Positions 10,485-19,037 of a DNA stretch of 64,000 nt are shown in pieces. Source of the stretch: Silvimonas amylolytica (GTDB taxonomy: Bacteria > Pseudomonadota > Gammaproteobacteria > Burkholderiales > Chitinibacteraceae); contig NZ_BMLY01000001.1 of the NCBI RefSeq assembly GCF_014645555.1, positions 186,001-250,000 on the forward strand. The letters run 5' to 3'. The stretch's first letter is position 1. Each line of letters opens with the position of its first letter. The position numbers were made by a program, and so were the translations under genes. Below the pieces are notes generated by a model. The model was not told the DNA's origin and ran no database searches. It saw only the letters and a program-made list of their open reading frames with translations.

Positions 10485-11969
10485 ATGAACGACCTGAGCT
10501 TTGCCGCTGGCCGGCGCAAACCGGACACCCTCTACCACCAATTGGCGGAGGATCTCGCGCAAGCCATTCTGGCCGGCATGCTCAAATGCGGCGAGAAACT
10601 ACCCTCTGTGCGCAAAATGTCAGCGCAGCGCCAGTTGAGTCTTTCCACCGTCATGGAGGCCTATCGTGAACTGGAAGATCGCGGTCTGATTGAGGCCCGA
10701 CCGCAAAGCGGGTTCTACGTCCGCAGCGCAATGGCCTTTGCCGCGCCCGCTCTGACTCAGCCCCCGAAAACCCCTTCCAACGTAGTAACCCAGGCGGAGT
10801 ACTGGCCGTATCAGTCCAACCAGTTTGCGGATGTCAAAGTTGATTTTGGTCTGGCGATTCTCAATCCGGAACATTTTCCGCTCCAGCCCCTGCAACGCCT
10901 GCTGTCACAGATCTCCCGGCACGAGCCTGAACTACTGGCCGACTATGGCACGCCCCCTGGAGACCCTGAACTACGTCGGCACATTGCGCGCCGGGCACTG
11001 GCATGGGGAGGGCACTTTGAAGCGGACGACGTCATTGTCACGCACGGGTGTCTCGAGGCGATCAACCTGTGTTTGCGCGCGGTCACCCGACCAGGCGATG
11101 TGGTCGCCATAGAGTCGCCAGCGTATTTTGGCGTCTTGCAGATGCTGGAGAGCTATCAACTCAAGGCGCTTGAAATCCCGACCCACCCGCAAACCGGCAT
11201 CTCGGTCGAAGCACTGGAACTGGCTACGCGCAACGGTCAGGTCAAGGCCGCCTTGTTGCTGCCCAATTTCTCCAATCCGATCGGCAGCTTGATGCCCGAC
11301 GAAAACAAGCGTCGGCTCGTCGAATTGCTGGCTGAGCGAAATATCCCGCTGATTGAAGACGACCTGTACGGTGAGTTTTTTCACCATGGCGAACGTCCGC
11401 GCCCGGCCAAGGCCTTCGATAAAACCGGCAACGTAATGCTGTGTTCGTCGTTTACCAAAACGCTGGTACCCGGTTTTCGGATTGGCTGGGTGGTTGCGGG
11501 GCGCTGGCGCAGAGAACTGGAAAAACTCAAGTTCATCAACACCTATTCGACTTCCACGCTACTCCAGAAAACAGTGGCCCGGTTCCTGGAAAATGGCGGC
11601 TACGATCATCACCTGCGCAAGTTGCGGCGCGCGGTGGCGGACCAGTTAAATTGTGGCGCAGCCGCAATTCAGCGCTACTTTCCGGCTGAGACGCGCCTGA
11701 ACGTACCGCAGGGCGGCTTTGTACTTTGGGTGGAGCTACCGGCAGGGATCAACACCCAGACACTCCTGCAGCGCTCAATCGAGGAAGGCATTGTCTTTGC
11801 GCCTGGCGAATTGTTCTCACCCAGTCGCAGTTATCGCAATTGCTTGCGCATTTGCTGTGTCGAGACATGGACGACACGACACGAGCGCGCCATCCAGCGC
11901 CTCGGGCAATTGGCGCAAGCATTACTGGACGAGCAATCCACCGAAGAACTCGCCATCCCTGCCGCCTGA
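10485..11969 (+). CDS. MocR-type regulator (GntR winged helix + PLP aminotransferase fold)
   Basis: A 494-residue fusion. Residues about 15-80 form a GntR winged helix (LAQAILAGMLKCGEKLPSVRKMS..STVMEAYRELEDRGLIEARPQSGFYV). Residues about 110-480 form a fold type I aminotransferase domain with NFSNPIGSLMP, the Asp of EDDLYGEF and the PLP-lysine region SSFTKTLVPGFRIGW. MocR proteins use the PLP domain as a sensor (PdxR for PLP, GabR for GABA); this one's ligand is unknown. No aminotransferase or transporter target lies next to it, so it may act elsewhere or on itself. Confidence 0.9.
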   Translation: MNDLSFAAGRRKPDTLYHQLAEDLAQAILAGMLKCGEKLPSVRKMSAQRQLSLSTVMEAYRELEDRGLIEARPQSGFYVRSAMAFAAPALTQPPKTPSNVVTQAEYWPYQSNQFADVKVDFGLAILNPEHFPLQPLQRLLSQISRHEPELLADYGTPPGDPELRRHIARRALAWGGHFEADDVIVTHGCLEAINLCLRAVTRPGDVVAIESPAYFGVLQMLESYQLKALEIPTHPQTGISVEALELATRNGQVKAALLLPNFSNPIGSLMPDENKRRLVELLAERNIPLIEDDLYGEFFHHGERPRPAKAFDKTGNVMLCSSFTKTLVPGFRIGWVVAGRWRRELEKLKFINTYSTSTLLQKTVARFLENGGYDHHLRKLRRAVADQLNCGAAAIQRYFPAETRLNVPQGGFVLWVELPAGINTQTLLQRSIEEGIVFAPGELFSPSRSYRNCLRICCVETWTTRHERAIQRLGQLAQALLDEQSTEELAIPAA

Positions 11970-11973
11970 TGCA

Positions 11974-12285
11974 TCACAGTTGTTGTGGTGCGGCGGCCAG
12001 AAGGTCAGGGCTGTCTGTTGATGATCCGTCGGCATCAACATCTGTACCCATAACCAACGGGCAGCTCTCCGGACCATTAGTCTGGATTTCTTCGCAGTAG
12101 GGCGAGTAACTCATCATGCACGGCGGGATTTTATGATCCTGGTCGACCCAGACCACCTCAAACCGCTGGCCACACACACTATCCAGAATGGCTTCCAGCG
12201 TACCCACGTCGTCAACCATGTCGGCGCAGACGGGAGAGATGAGGCCCGCACTTAGCAGGCCCGCGAGGGAAAGACGGCGTAGCAT
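11974..12285 (-). CDS. Small secreted protein, unknown function
   Basis: A 103-residue product with a clear Sec signal peptide (MLRRLSLAGLLSAGLISPVCAD, cleavage likely after CA) and a mature part of about 81 residues containing four cysteines, an even number consistent with disulfides in the periplasm. An excellent ribosome site (gaaggaggccgt) precedes the ATG, which supports a real gene despite no recognised domain. The acidic C-terminus ends five bases from the convergent MocR gene. I do not recognise a family. Confidence 0.65.
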   Translation of the reverse strand: MLRRLSLAGLLSAGLISPVCADMVDDVGTLEAILDSVCGQRFEVVWVDQDHKIPPCMMSYSPYCEEIQTNGPESCPLVMGTDVDADGSSTDSPDLLAAAPQQL

Positions 12286-12376
12286 ACGGCCTCCTTCACC
12301 GGCCCGGGGTGTTAGTCGGGCGCGTCAGGATAAGACCGTAATGACAATGTCAAGTTCTGGCCAGGGTTCGCATTTT

Positions 12377-12664
12377 TCAGCTTGTTCTTACACGCCACGA
12401 CGAACGGAAGACCGGCCAGCGCCATGCACCAGGCCAGTGCAATCGCCACCCGCTGCTCGACGTCACCAGGCTGAATCTCGCATCATCAATACCTTCGATC
12501 AAAACGGTCGACCTGCAGTTGATTCGCCAGGATTCGCCGCAACGCAGCACAATGTCTTCACCCGGCACGGAGATCCATATCTGGCCTTGTTCGCAACGAA
12601 CCACCGTGTACTCAGCTTTTTTCAAGCTAACCAGCGAGGAACAGGCAATCAGGGTGGTTTTCAT
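12377..12664 (-). CDS. DUF2917 domain protein
   Basis: A 95-residue protein whose first 70 residues match the DUF2917 pattern: a short beta-rich domain with G-x-I-W-I/V-S/T, then D-I-V-L-x-x-G-E, and V-L-I-E-x-x-x-D-A-R (here GQIWISVPGEDIVLRCGESWRI and VLIEGIDDARFSL). DUF2917 is common in betaproteobacteria and its function is unknown. The C-terminal 25 residues are Trp/Arg-rich and unrelated. A gcggagtctttgcc ribosome site precedes the ATG. It stands alone between two minus-strand genes. Confidence 0.65.
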   Translation of the reverse strand: MKTTLIACSSLVSLKKAEYTVVRCEQGQIWISVPGEDIVLRCGESWRINCRSTVLIEGIDDARFSLVTSSSGWRLHWPGAWRWPVFRSSWRVRTS

Positions 12665-12824
12665 GGCAAAGACTCCGCATCAGCTTCAGACACGGCCAGA
12701 ATACGGTGCCGACAAATACCCTGGTAGCTGCATCAATCAGTACAGTTCACCTTCGCAGTTGCACTAAAAAGCAGACTGTTATGCTGAACAGCAATGAAAG
12801 CTGTTATGCACTTCGCATCCAGCT

Positions 12825-14762
12825 TTAGTCCTCCTCTGCCTCTTGGGCATCTTGCTGCGGCCACGGCAACCCCTTGCGCAGGGCTCGCAGCAAAAATCTA
12901 GCCGGATCAATGGCTTGTGCGAGATCACGCTCCACCGGCAGGGGTTCGCCATTGAGTTGTGCTGCCAGCAACTCTGCCGCCAGGGGCGCAAAAGTCAGCC
13001 CTCGCGACCCCAAACCCAACAAACAATACAAATGAGGATGACGCCGGATGTGGAATAACTGATGCGCCTTGCCTTGTTCAAGGCCTGGAAGCGGCAGGGC
13101 GCCAACCAGCGGTAAACGATCAGCCGAACCCGGACGCACGCATAGACGCGTAGCGCCCGTTTGCTCTGGCGCAATAACACAATCAGCAAACAGCAACTGA
13201 CTGCGCAGGACGTTCTCGGCTTCGGCCTGAGTTTCCTGGCCGGCTTGCGCAGGTGCTGCGCCGGTTGTGTGCCAGCCACCCAGTGCAGGTGTCACGTAAC
13301 CCGCGCCTGATATGCCTGTTCGCACTTCAGGCAGCGCCCCTTCAGCGATCAATGTTGTACTGCGTTGCGACGCGGTGAGTGGCAACTCCGCCGCTTGCGA
13401 CAACAGTTTTGCCGCAAATGCATTGGCCAGAACCACCACGGGCGCGCGCGCCAGCAATTGGCCATCCACACCCAACGCATGCCACTCGCTTTCAACATAT
13501 TCGAGCCGCGCAACAAATTGATTGCCAGCAAACTGAATGGCATCGGGATGCCGCGCCAGGCTGGCTTCACAGAAGCTGCGTGGCTGCACCCAGGCGCCCC
13601 GTTCAAACCACCAGGCGCCCCAGTCAGTAGCCAGATTAAACTGCTGCGCCACCTCAGCCGGCTCTAGCCAGCGCAATATGGCCGCCGGCCATTCACCACT
13701 CGCGGCAATGGAGCGAAAGGTAAGCGCCTGGTCGGCCGTCCGCGCCAACTGCACCAACCCGGGCGTGCCCCATACAGGCCGACTGGATGCACTGGCAAAA
13801 CCAGCCAGGTGCCGCAAGGTGTATTCGCTACCCGCGCGGGTTAGGCGCGCCAGCAGGTTGTCGTCACGAGTAAAGTGCGCGTGCATCAGCCCGACGTGAT
13901 TGCCAGACGCGCCTTGAGCTGGCGCATCCGCCTGATCCAGCACTTTGACCTGCCACCCCCGAGCTGCCAATCGCTCTGCCACAGCACAACCCGCCATGCC
14001 GGCACCAATCACCAATGCCTGTCGCTTGCCGGCATAGACCGGACGCGAATGCGGTGGACGCGCCACCGTGCCGGCGAGCCGCAGCCGTTTGCTGCCATAA
14101 CCAGTTTCTTTGCGCGCAGAAAACCCCGCCTCAGTCAGGGTATCGCGCACCGATCGGGCAACGGTATACGTGGCCAGCGTGGTATCGGATGTGCTGTTGC
14201 GCCACAACGCGCGCAATACGTCAGTCGACCAGATGTCCGTGTTTTTGCTGGGAGAAAAACCATCCAGGTAGATGGCGTCGAAGCGTGCATCAAGCTGATT
14301 AAGCAGAGTGATCGCCTCTCCCAGCAACAGCGTGAGCGTAACGCGGCCACCATCAAGGTGCAGACGATGAAACCCCGGCGTGAGTTGTGGCCATTGCTCA
14401 CGCAATGCTGCCGACAACTCCGCCAGTGCAGGGTATCGCTGATGCAGAACGGCCAGATCTTCGACCCGGAAAGGGTGCTTTTCAACCGACACAAAATGCA
14501 GCTGGCGTGACCGTTTCGGGTCCGCCCGCCAGGCCTGCCAGGTCACCAGGAAGCTCAGCCCCTGACCGAAACCGGTTTCTGCAACGGTAAATGTCTCACG
14601 GTCGCGCCAACGCTCCGGCAAACCATTGCCCGCCATAAATACCTGGTGCACCTGACCTTCGCCACCTTCGTCCGAGTGGTAAATGTCGTCGTAAATACTG
14701 GACCAGGGAATATGGTCTTTTGAAAAGGCAAGCTCAGCCGGAACAATCGGTGGGTAGGGCAT
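12825..14762 (-). CDS. mnmC: Bifunctional tRNA mnm5s2U biosynthesis enzyme MnmC
   Basis: The 645-residue enzyme completes the mnm5(s2)U34 modification of tRNA wobble uridine. The N-terminal SAM methyltransferase domain (about 1-240) shows FGQGLSFL and the DAIYLDGFSPSKN segment. The C-terminal FAD oxidoreductase domain (about 250-630) begins with the Rossmann motif VIGAGMAGCAVAERLA and converts cmnm5U to nm5U. Length and domain order are those of the fused enterobacterial MnmC. It lies 15 bp downstream of mdfA on the same strand and probably shares its transcript. Confidence 0.94.
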   Translation of the reverse strand: MPYPPIVPAELAFSKDHIPWSSIYDDIYHSDEGGEGQVHQVFMAGNGLPERWRDRETFTVAETGFGQGLSFLVTWQAWRADPKRSRQLHFVSVEKHPFRVEDLAVLHQRYPALAELSAALREQWPQLTPGFHRLHLDGGRVTLTLLLGEAITLLNQLDARFDAIYLDGFSPSKNTDIWSTDVLRALWRNSTSDTTLATYTVARSVRDTLTEAGFSARKETGYGSKRLRLAGTVARPPHSRPVYAGKRQALVIGAGMAGCAVAERLAARGWQVKVLDQADAPAQGASGNHVGLMHAHFTRDDNLLARLTRAGSEYTLRHLAGFASASSRPVWGTPGLVQLARTADQALTFRSIAASGEWPAAILRWLEPAEVAQQFNLATDWGAWWFERGAWVQPRSFCEASLARHPDAIQFAGNQFVARLEYVESEWHALGVDGQLLARAPVVVLANAFAAKLLSQAAELPLTASQRSTTLIAEGALPEVRTGISGAGYVTPALGGWHTTGAAPAQAGQETQAEAENVLRSQLLFADCVIAPEQTGATRLCVRPGSADRLPLVGALPLPGLEQGKAHQLFHIRRHPHLYCLLGLGSRGLTFAPLAAELLAAQLNGEPLPVERDLAQAIDPARFLLRALRKGLPWPQQDAQEAEED

Positions 14763-14777
14763 GGCGACGGTGCTGGT

Positions 14778-16016
14778 TTATTCGGTGGGGACCGGCGGAA
14801 GCGGCTGACCGGGTTTATCCCAACCCATGAAATGGCGCAGTGTTATCACAAAAGCCAACCCCGTCAATACGAAGGTGCCAGCAAACCAGCCCTCGCCACC
14901 CGCGCGGTAGATAGCCTTGAATATCTCGATCCCGACCGCGTAAATGCCCATCATGATCAGACCCAGCGTCGCCGAAACGGTCCCCTTGGCCACATCGCTG
15001 GCAAACAGGGTGAGCCGGAAAATGCCGGCATTACCCAGACCAAGACCAAAAGCATACAAACCCAGGCCGATTGCCATGCCTTTGAAATGGGTTTCGAACA
15101 GCAGAGTCAAGGACAGGGCCAGCACAGTACCTGCAAACACCAGTGTGCCGCCGACGCCAATCACCCGGTGAATTGGGAACCGATCACCAAGGGTCGCCAA
15201 TGCAATGTTGCCTGCGATCAGTGCGCCAAATACGGGCAACTGCCACAAACCGTAATCCAGGGACGAATAATGTTCGCCCTCCATGATGATGACCGGCGAC
15301 TGACCAATCCACGCCAGCAGTGGCAACCCAGCCATGGAGATCGCCATGACGCCAGACATGAAGCGGCGATTGGTCAGCACGGCTTTGTAATCCAGCCAGA
15401 CCGAATGATAAGAGAATGGCGTTTTGCTGCGCGGTGCGGTCTCTGGCATGGTGAAATACAGACCAACACCCGCCACTGCGGCCAGACAGGCAATGGCTAC
15501 AAAGATCATGCGCCACGTGGTAAATGCCATCAGCGCCGCGCCCGTCAGCGGACCAATCAGTGGCGCAAGGAGCGCCACATTGGCCATCATGGCCGTTACC
15601 TTGATGGCTGTTTTTTCTTCAAAGGCCTCCTGAATGGCCGCGTAACCGACGGCAACCAGGAAGCACATGCCCATTCCTTGCAAGAAACGCAACGCAAGGA
15701 ACACGCCCATGTTATTGGCAATCAAGGCCGCCAGACACAACGACACAAACCAGACGACACCGCCCAGCATCACAGGTCGCCGACCAATGCGATCCGACAA
15801 CGGCCCCAACAGCCATTGCAAAGATGCGCCACCAATCATGTACAGCGTCATGGAGGTGGGCACCCATGCTGAGCTAACGCCAAACTCCTGCGTTACGTGC
15901 AGCATGCCCGGCAAGATCATGTCGTTGGCAATGTAAGTGGAGAACTCATACAGCACGAGGCACAGCGGGAACAGCATGGCCCCGATATGCAGGCGGGAGA
16001 TAGGCTTGTGTTGCAT
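14778..16016 (-). CDS. mdfA: MdfA-like multidrug/H+ antiporter (MFS)
   Basis: A 412-residue, 12-helix major facilitator that closely follows E. coli MdfA: the first helix LFPLCLVLYEFSTYIANDM keeps the membrane acidic residues equivalent to Glu26 and Asp34 (here Glu24 and Asp32). The A-motif GPLSDRIGRRPVML, the C-motif region ALLAPLIGPLTGAA and LTLFASDVAKGTVSA are also present. MdfA exports cationic and neutral drugs in exchange for protons. It is the first gene of a probable mdfA-mnmC unit; no regulator is adjacent. Confidence 0.9.
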   Translation of the reverse strand: MQHKPISRLHIGAMLFPLCLVLYEFSTYIANDMILPGMLHVTQEFGVSSAWVPTSMTLYMIGGASLQWLLGPLSDRIGRRPVMLGGVVWFVSLCLAALIANNMGVFLALRFLQGMGMCFLVAVGYAAIQEAFEEKTAIKVTAMMANVALLAPLIGPLTGAALMAFTTWRMIFVAIACLAAVAGVGLYFTMPETAPRSKTPFSYHSVWLDYKAVLTNRRFMSGVMAISMAGLPLLAWIGQSPVIIMEGEHYSSLDYGLWQLPVFGALIAGNIALATLGDRFPIHRVIGVGGTLVFAGTVLALSLTLLFETHFKGMAIGLGLYAFGLGLGNAGIFRLTLFASDVAKGTVSATLGLIMMGIYAVGIEIFKAIYRAGGEGWFAGTFVLTGLAFVITLRHFMGWDKPGQPLPPVPTE

Positions 16017-16050
16017 TTGTCATTATCTTTGGCCGGGTGCGAACCCGCCG

Positions 16051-16084
16051 GTAAAAAAGCAAAAGGCCCGCAATGCGCGGGCCT
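16051..16084 (-). terminator. Terminator of the prfB-lysS operon
   Basis: Read on the minus strand, the stem aggcccgc / gcgggcct with a 5-base loop is followed by a T-rich tract (tttgctttttt). It lies 100 bp downstream of the lysS stop and upstream of mdfA. Confidence 0.8.
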
Positions 16085-16185
16085 CTCTGGCTCAATCAAA
16101 CCAGTGGATCTCGGTACACAAAACCCAGCGAAGCCGTGCCGGCAAGGCGTGCAAAGCGCAGTCAGCAGAGTTTTGCAGGCCGAGA

Positions 16186-17694
16186 TCAGTCTTCGCGGCG
16201 CATTTGGGGAAACAAGATCACATCACGGATACTCGGCGAGTCTGTCAGCAGCATCACCAGACGATCAATGCCGATACCGCAGCCACCAGTCGGGGGCAGG
16301 CCATATTCCAGTGCACGGATGTAATCGGCATCGAAATGCATGGCTTCATCATCACCCTTGTCTTTGAGTGCCACTTGCGCCTGGAAGCGAGCGGCTTGAT
16401 CTTCCGGATCATTCAACTCGGAATAACCGTTGGCGTGCTCACGACCGACCATGAAGAGCTCAAAACGTTCCGTAATGCCGGCCTTGGTATCACTGGCGCG
16501 TGCCAGCGGCGAGACTTCGGCCGGATAGTCGATAATGAACGTCGGCTCCCACAGTTTTTCTTCGGTGGTTTCGTCAAACAGCGACAACTGCAGGCCGCCA
16601 ATGCCATCGGTCAACACCGGCTTGGCGCCGAGGCGCGCCAGTTCCGCCTTGAGGAACGCGCGATCGTGCAGTTGTTCCTCTGTGTATTGAGGGTTGTAGT
16701 GGCAAATGGCCTGCGCAATGGTGAAGCGCGCAAACGGCTTGGACAGATCAACTGTCTTGCCTTGATATTCGATCACGGTATGACCGCACACTTCTTTGGC
16801 GGCAAAGCGGATCACGCCTTCGGTCATCTCGATCATGCGATGGTAGTCGGCGTACGCCTCGTAGAACTCCATCATGGTGAACTCGGGATTGTGCCGCGTG
16901 CTCATGCCTTCGTTACGGAAGTTGCGGTTGATCTCGAATACACGCTCCATGCCACCCACCACCAGACGCTTGAGGTAAAGCTCGGGCGCAATGCGCAGGT
17001 ACAGCGGCATATCCAGTGCGTTGTGATGCGTCACAAACGGCTTGGCCGTGGCGCCACCCGGGATCGGGTGCATCATCGGCGTTTCAACTTCCAGATACTG
17101 CTCACCGGTCATGTATTCACGGATCTTCTGGACAATGCGCGAGCGTTTGATGAAGGTGTCACGTGCCTGTTCGTTGGTGATCAGGTCAACATAGCGTTGA
17201 CGATATTTCTGCTCTTGATCGGCCAGACCGTGAAACTTGTCCGGCAGCGGGCGCAGCGACTTGGTCAACAGACGCAGCTCGGTCACCTGAACCGACAATT
17301 CGCCCGTTTTGGTTTTCATCAGCGTGCCCTTGGCACCCAGAATGTCGCCCATGTCCCAGGTCTTGAACGCCGCGTAAACGTCTTCACCGACGCTGTCACG
17401 GCTGATGTAGAACTGGATACGACCAGACACGTCTTGTACGGTGGCAAAGCTGGCCTTGCCCATGACACGCTTCAGCATCATGCGACCAGCCACACTCACG
17501 ATCACGTTCTGCGCTTCGAGTTCTTCTTTTTCTACGCCATCGAACTTGGCGTGCAGGTCGCCAGCGACGTCCGCACGTTTGAAATCATTCGGAAAGGCCG
17601 GACCTTTTTCGCGCAGGGCAGCAAGCTTGGCGCGGCGCTCGGCCATGATCTGGTTTTCGTCCTGGACAACCACTTGTTCTTGTTGATCGCTCAT
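16186..17694 (-). CDS. lysS: Lysyl-tRNA synthetase, class II
   Basis: The 502-residue enzyme charges tRNA-Lys. An N-terminal OB-fold anticodon-binding domain (about 60-170) precedes the class II catalytic core with motif 2 in [29 protein letters not shown] and motif 3 in [16 protein letters not shown] near the end. Length is typical. It follows prfB by 58 bp on the same strand, the classical prfB-lysS arrangement, and ends at the terminator at 16051-16084. Confidence 0.98.
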   Translation of the reverse strand: MSDQQEQVVVQDENQIMAERRAKLAALREKGPAFPNDFKRADVAGDLHAKFDGVEKEELEAQNVIVSVAGRMMLKRVMGKASFATVQDVSGRIQFYISRDSVGEDVYAAFKTWDMGDILGAKGTLMKTKTGELSVQVTELRLLTKSLRPLPDKFHGLADQEQKYRQRYVDLITNEQARDTFIKRSRIVQKIREYMTGEQYLEVETPMMHPIPGGATAKPFVTHHNALDMPLYLRIAPELYLKRLVVGGMERVFEINRNFRNEGMSTRHNPEFTMMEFYEAYADYHRMIEMTEGVIRFAAKEVCGHTVIEYQGKTVDLSKPFARFTIAQAICHYNPQYTEEQLHDRAFLKAELARLGAKPVLTDGIGGLQLSLFDETTEEKLWEPTFIIDYPAEVSPLARASDTKAGITERFELFMVGREHANGYSELNDPEDQAARFQAQVALKDKGDDEAMHFDADYIRALEYGLPPTGGCGIGIDRLVMLLTDSPSIRDVILFPQMRRED

Positions 17695-17752
17695 TTTCTT
17701 TTCCGTTATGTCTATGCGCCCGCTGGCGCGACCAAGAGTGAGGTGAGGGCGC

Positions 17753-18856
17753 TTAAACGCCTTGCTTCAGGCTGGCTTCGATAAAGGCATCGATGTCACC
17801 GTCCATCACACCCTTGAGGTTGCCCACTTCGTAACCGGTACGCAGATCCTTGATGCGGCTCTGGTCGAACACGTAGGAACGAATCTGATGGCCCCAGCCA
17901 ATATCAGATTTGCCGGCTTCCAGCTGCTGCTGCGCTTCCATGCGTTTGCGCAGTTCAAGCTCATACAGCTTGGCGCGGAGCATTTGCCATGCTTCATCAC
18001 GATTGCGGTGTTGCGAGCGGTCGTTCTGGCACTGCACCACAATGCCGGTCGGAACGTGCGTCAAGCGGACGGCGGAATCGGTCTTGTTAATGTGCTGACC
18101 ACCCGCGCCAGACGCCCGATAAGTGTCGGTGCGAACGTCCGCCGGATTGATTTCGATTTCGAAACTGTCATCCACTTCAGGATAGACAAACACCGAGCAG
18201 AAAGAGGTGTGGCGGCGAGCATTGGAGTCGAACGGCGACACGCGAACCAATCGGTGCACGCCAGTTTCAGTGCGCAGAAAACCGAACGCGTAATCGCCCG
18301 TCAACTTGATAGTGGCACTGGTAATGCCGGCCACTTCACCTTCAGACACTTCCATGACTTCAACATTGAAGCCCTTGCGCTCACCATACCGCACGTACAT
18401 CCGCAGCAGCATGGATGCCCAGTCTTGCGCCTCTGTCCCGCCTGCACCGGACTGGATATCAACAAAGCACGGCTGCGGGTCCATCGGGTTGGAGAACATC
18501 CGGCGGAATTCGAGCGTCGCGATTTCCGCCTCCAGCTCAGCCACGTCGTCAGACACGGCATTGATGGTGTCCCAGTCTTCTTCGCCCCGGCCCATGTCAA
18601 ATAATTCTTTGGCGTCGGCTACGCCGTTGACCACTTTATCCAGCACCAGTACGACGGCTTCCAGCGCCTTGCGCTCGCGGCCGATTTCCTGGGCTTTCTT
18701 GGGATCGTTCCAGATTTCTGGCGACTCAGACAGGCGCACCACTTCTTCCAGCCGGTCCACTTTGGACGGGTAGTCGAGGTAACGTTTGAGTTCGTTGGCG
18801 CGTTCACCCAGATTGGTGAAGCGATTTTCGATCTGGTTAAGCTGTTCGGCTTCCAT
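17753..18856 (-). CDS. prfB: Peptide chain release factor 2, no programmed frameshift
   Basis: The 367-residue factor ends translation at UGA and UAA. It has the stop-codon-reading SPF tripeptide ([13 protein letters not shown]) and the peptidyl-transferase GGQ motif ([14 protein letters not shown]). In most bacteria the gene needs a +1 frameshift at an in-frame UGA around codon 26. Here the equivalent place reads R-Y-L-D-Y (cgt tac ctc gac tac, codons 25-29) in one uninterrupted frame, and no Shine-Dalgarno-like stimulator is present. Autoregulation by frameshifting is therefore absent. It is co-transcribed with lysS. Confidence 0.97.
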   Translation of the reverse strand: MEAEQLNQIENRFTNLGERANELKRYLDYPSKVDRLEEVVRLSESPEIWNDPKKAQEIGRERKALEAVVLVLDKVVNGVADAKELFDMGRGEEDWDTINAVSDDVAELEAEIATLEFRRMFSNPMDPQPCFVDIQSGAGGTEAQDWASMLLRMYVRYGERKGFNVEVMEVSEGEVAGITSATIKLTGDYAFGFLRTETGVHRLVRVSPFDSNARRHTSFCSVFVYPEVDDSFEIEINPADVRTDTYRASGAGGQHINKTDSAVRLTHVPTGIVVQCQNDRSQHRNRDEAWQMLRAKLYELELRKRMEAQQQLEAGKSDIGWGHQIRSYVFDQSRIKDLRTGYEVGNLKGVMDGDIDAFIEASLKQGV

Positions 18857-18931
18857 GCTCGATCAATTCATTCGGTTCGGGAAACCTGACATTCTAGCAG
18901 GGATGCACCCCAAATCAGACGCACTAGACGT

Positions 18932-18966
18932 GAAAAATAAAAAAATCCGGCAGCGAACCACCGGAT
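18932..18966 (-). terminator. Terminator downstream of the glutamate dehydrogenase gene
   Basis: On the minus strand atccgg and ccggat form a 6-bp stem with a 10-base loop followed by a run of T (ttttttattttt). A second hairpin nearer the gene (19001-19021, gagcaccg / cggtgctc) has no T-run and may be a 3' stabiliser. Confidence 0.7.
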
Positions 18967-19037
18967 CAAAAGGGTGTGGGCCACCCGTAAGCCACATGCC
19001 GAGCACCGAAATCCGGTGCTCGCGACTGGCAAAAGCG

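Noticed and set aside
15937-17784. A 615-codon open frame antisense to lysS
   Set aside because: It lies opposite the whole of lysS, has no ribosome site and no recognisable domain. It is explained by codon bias of the real gene.
12825-18856. Treating mdfA-mnmC-prfB-lysS as one operon
   Set aside because: A strong minus-strand terminator at 16051-16084 lies between lysS and mdfA, giving two transcription units.
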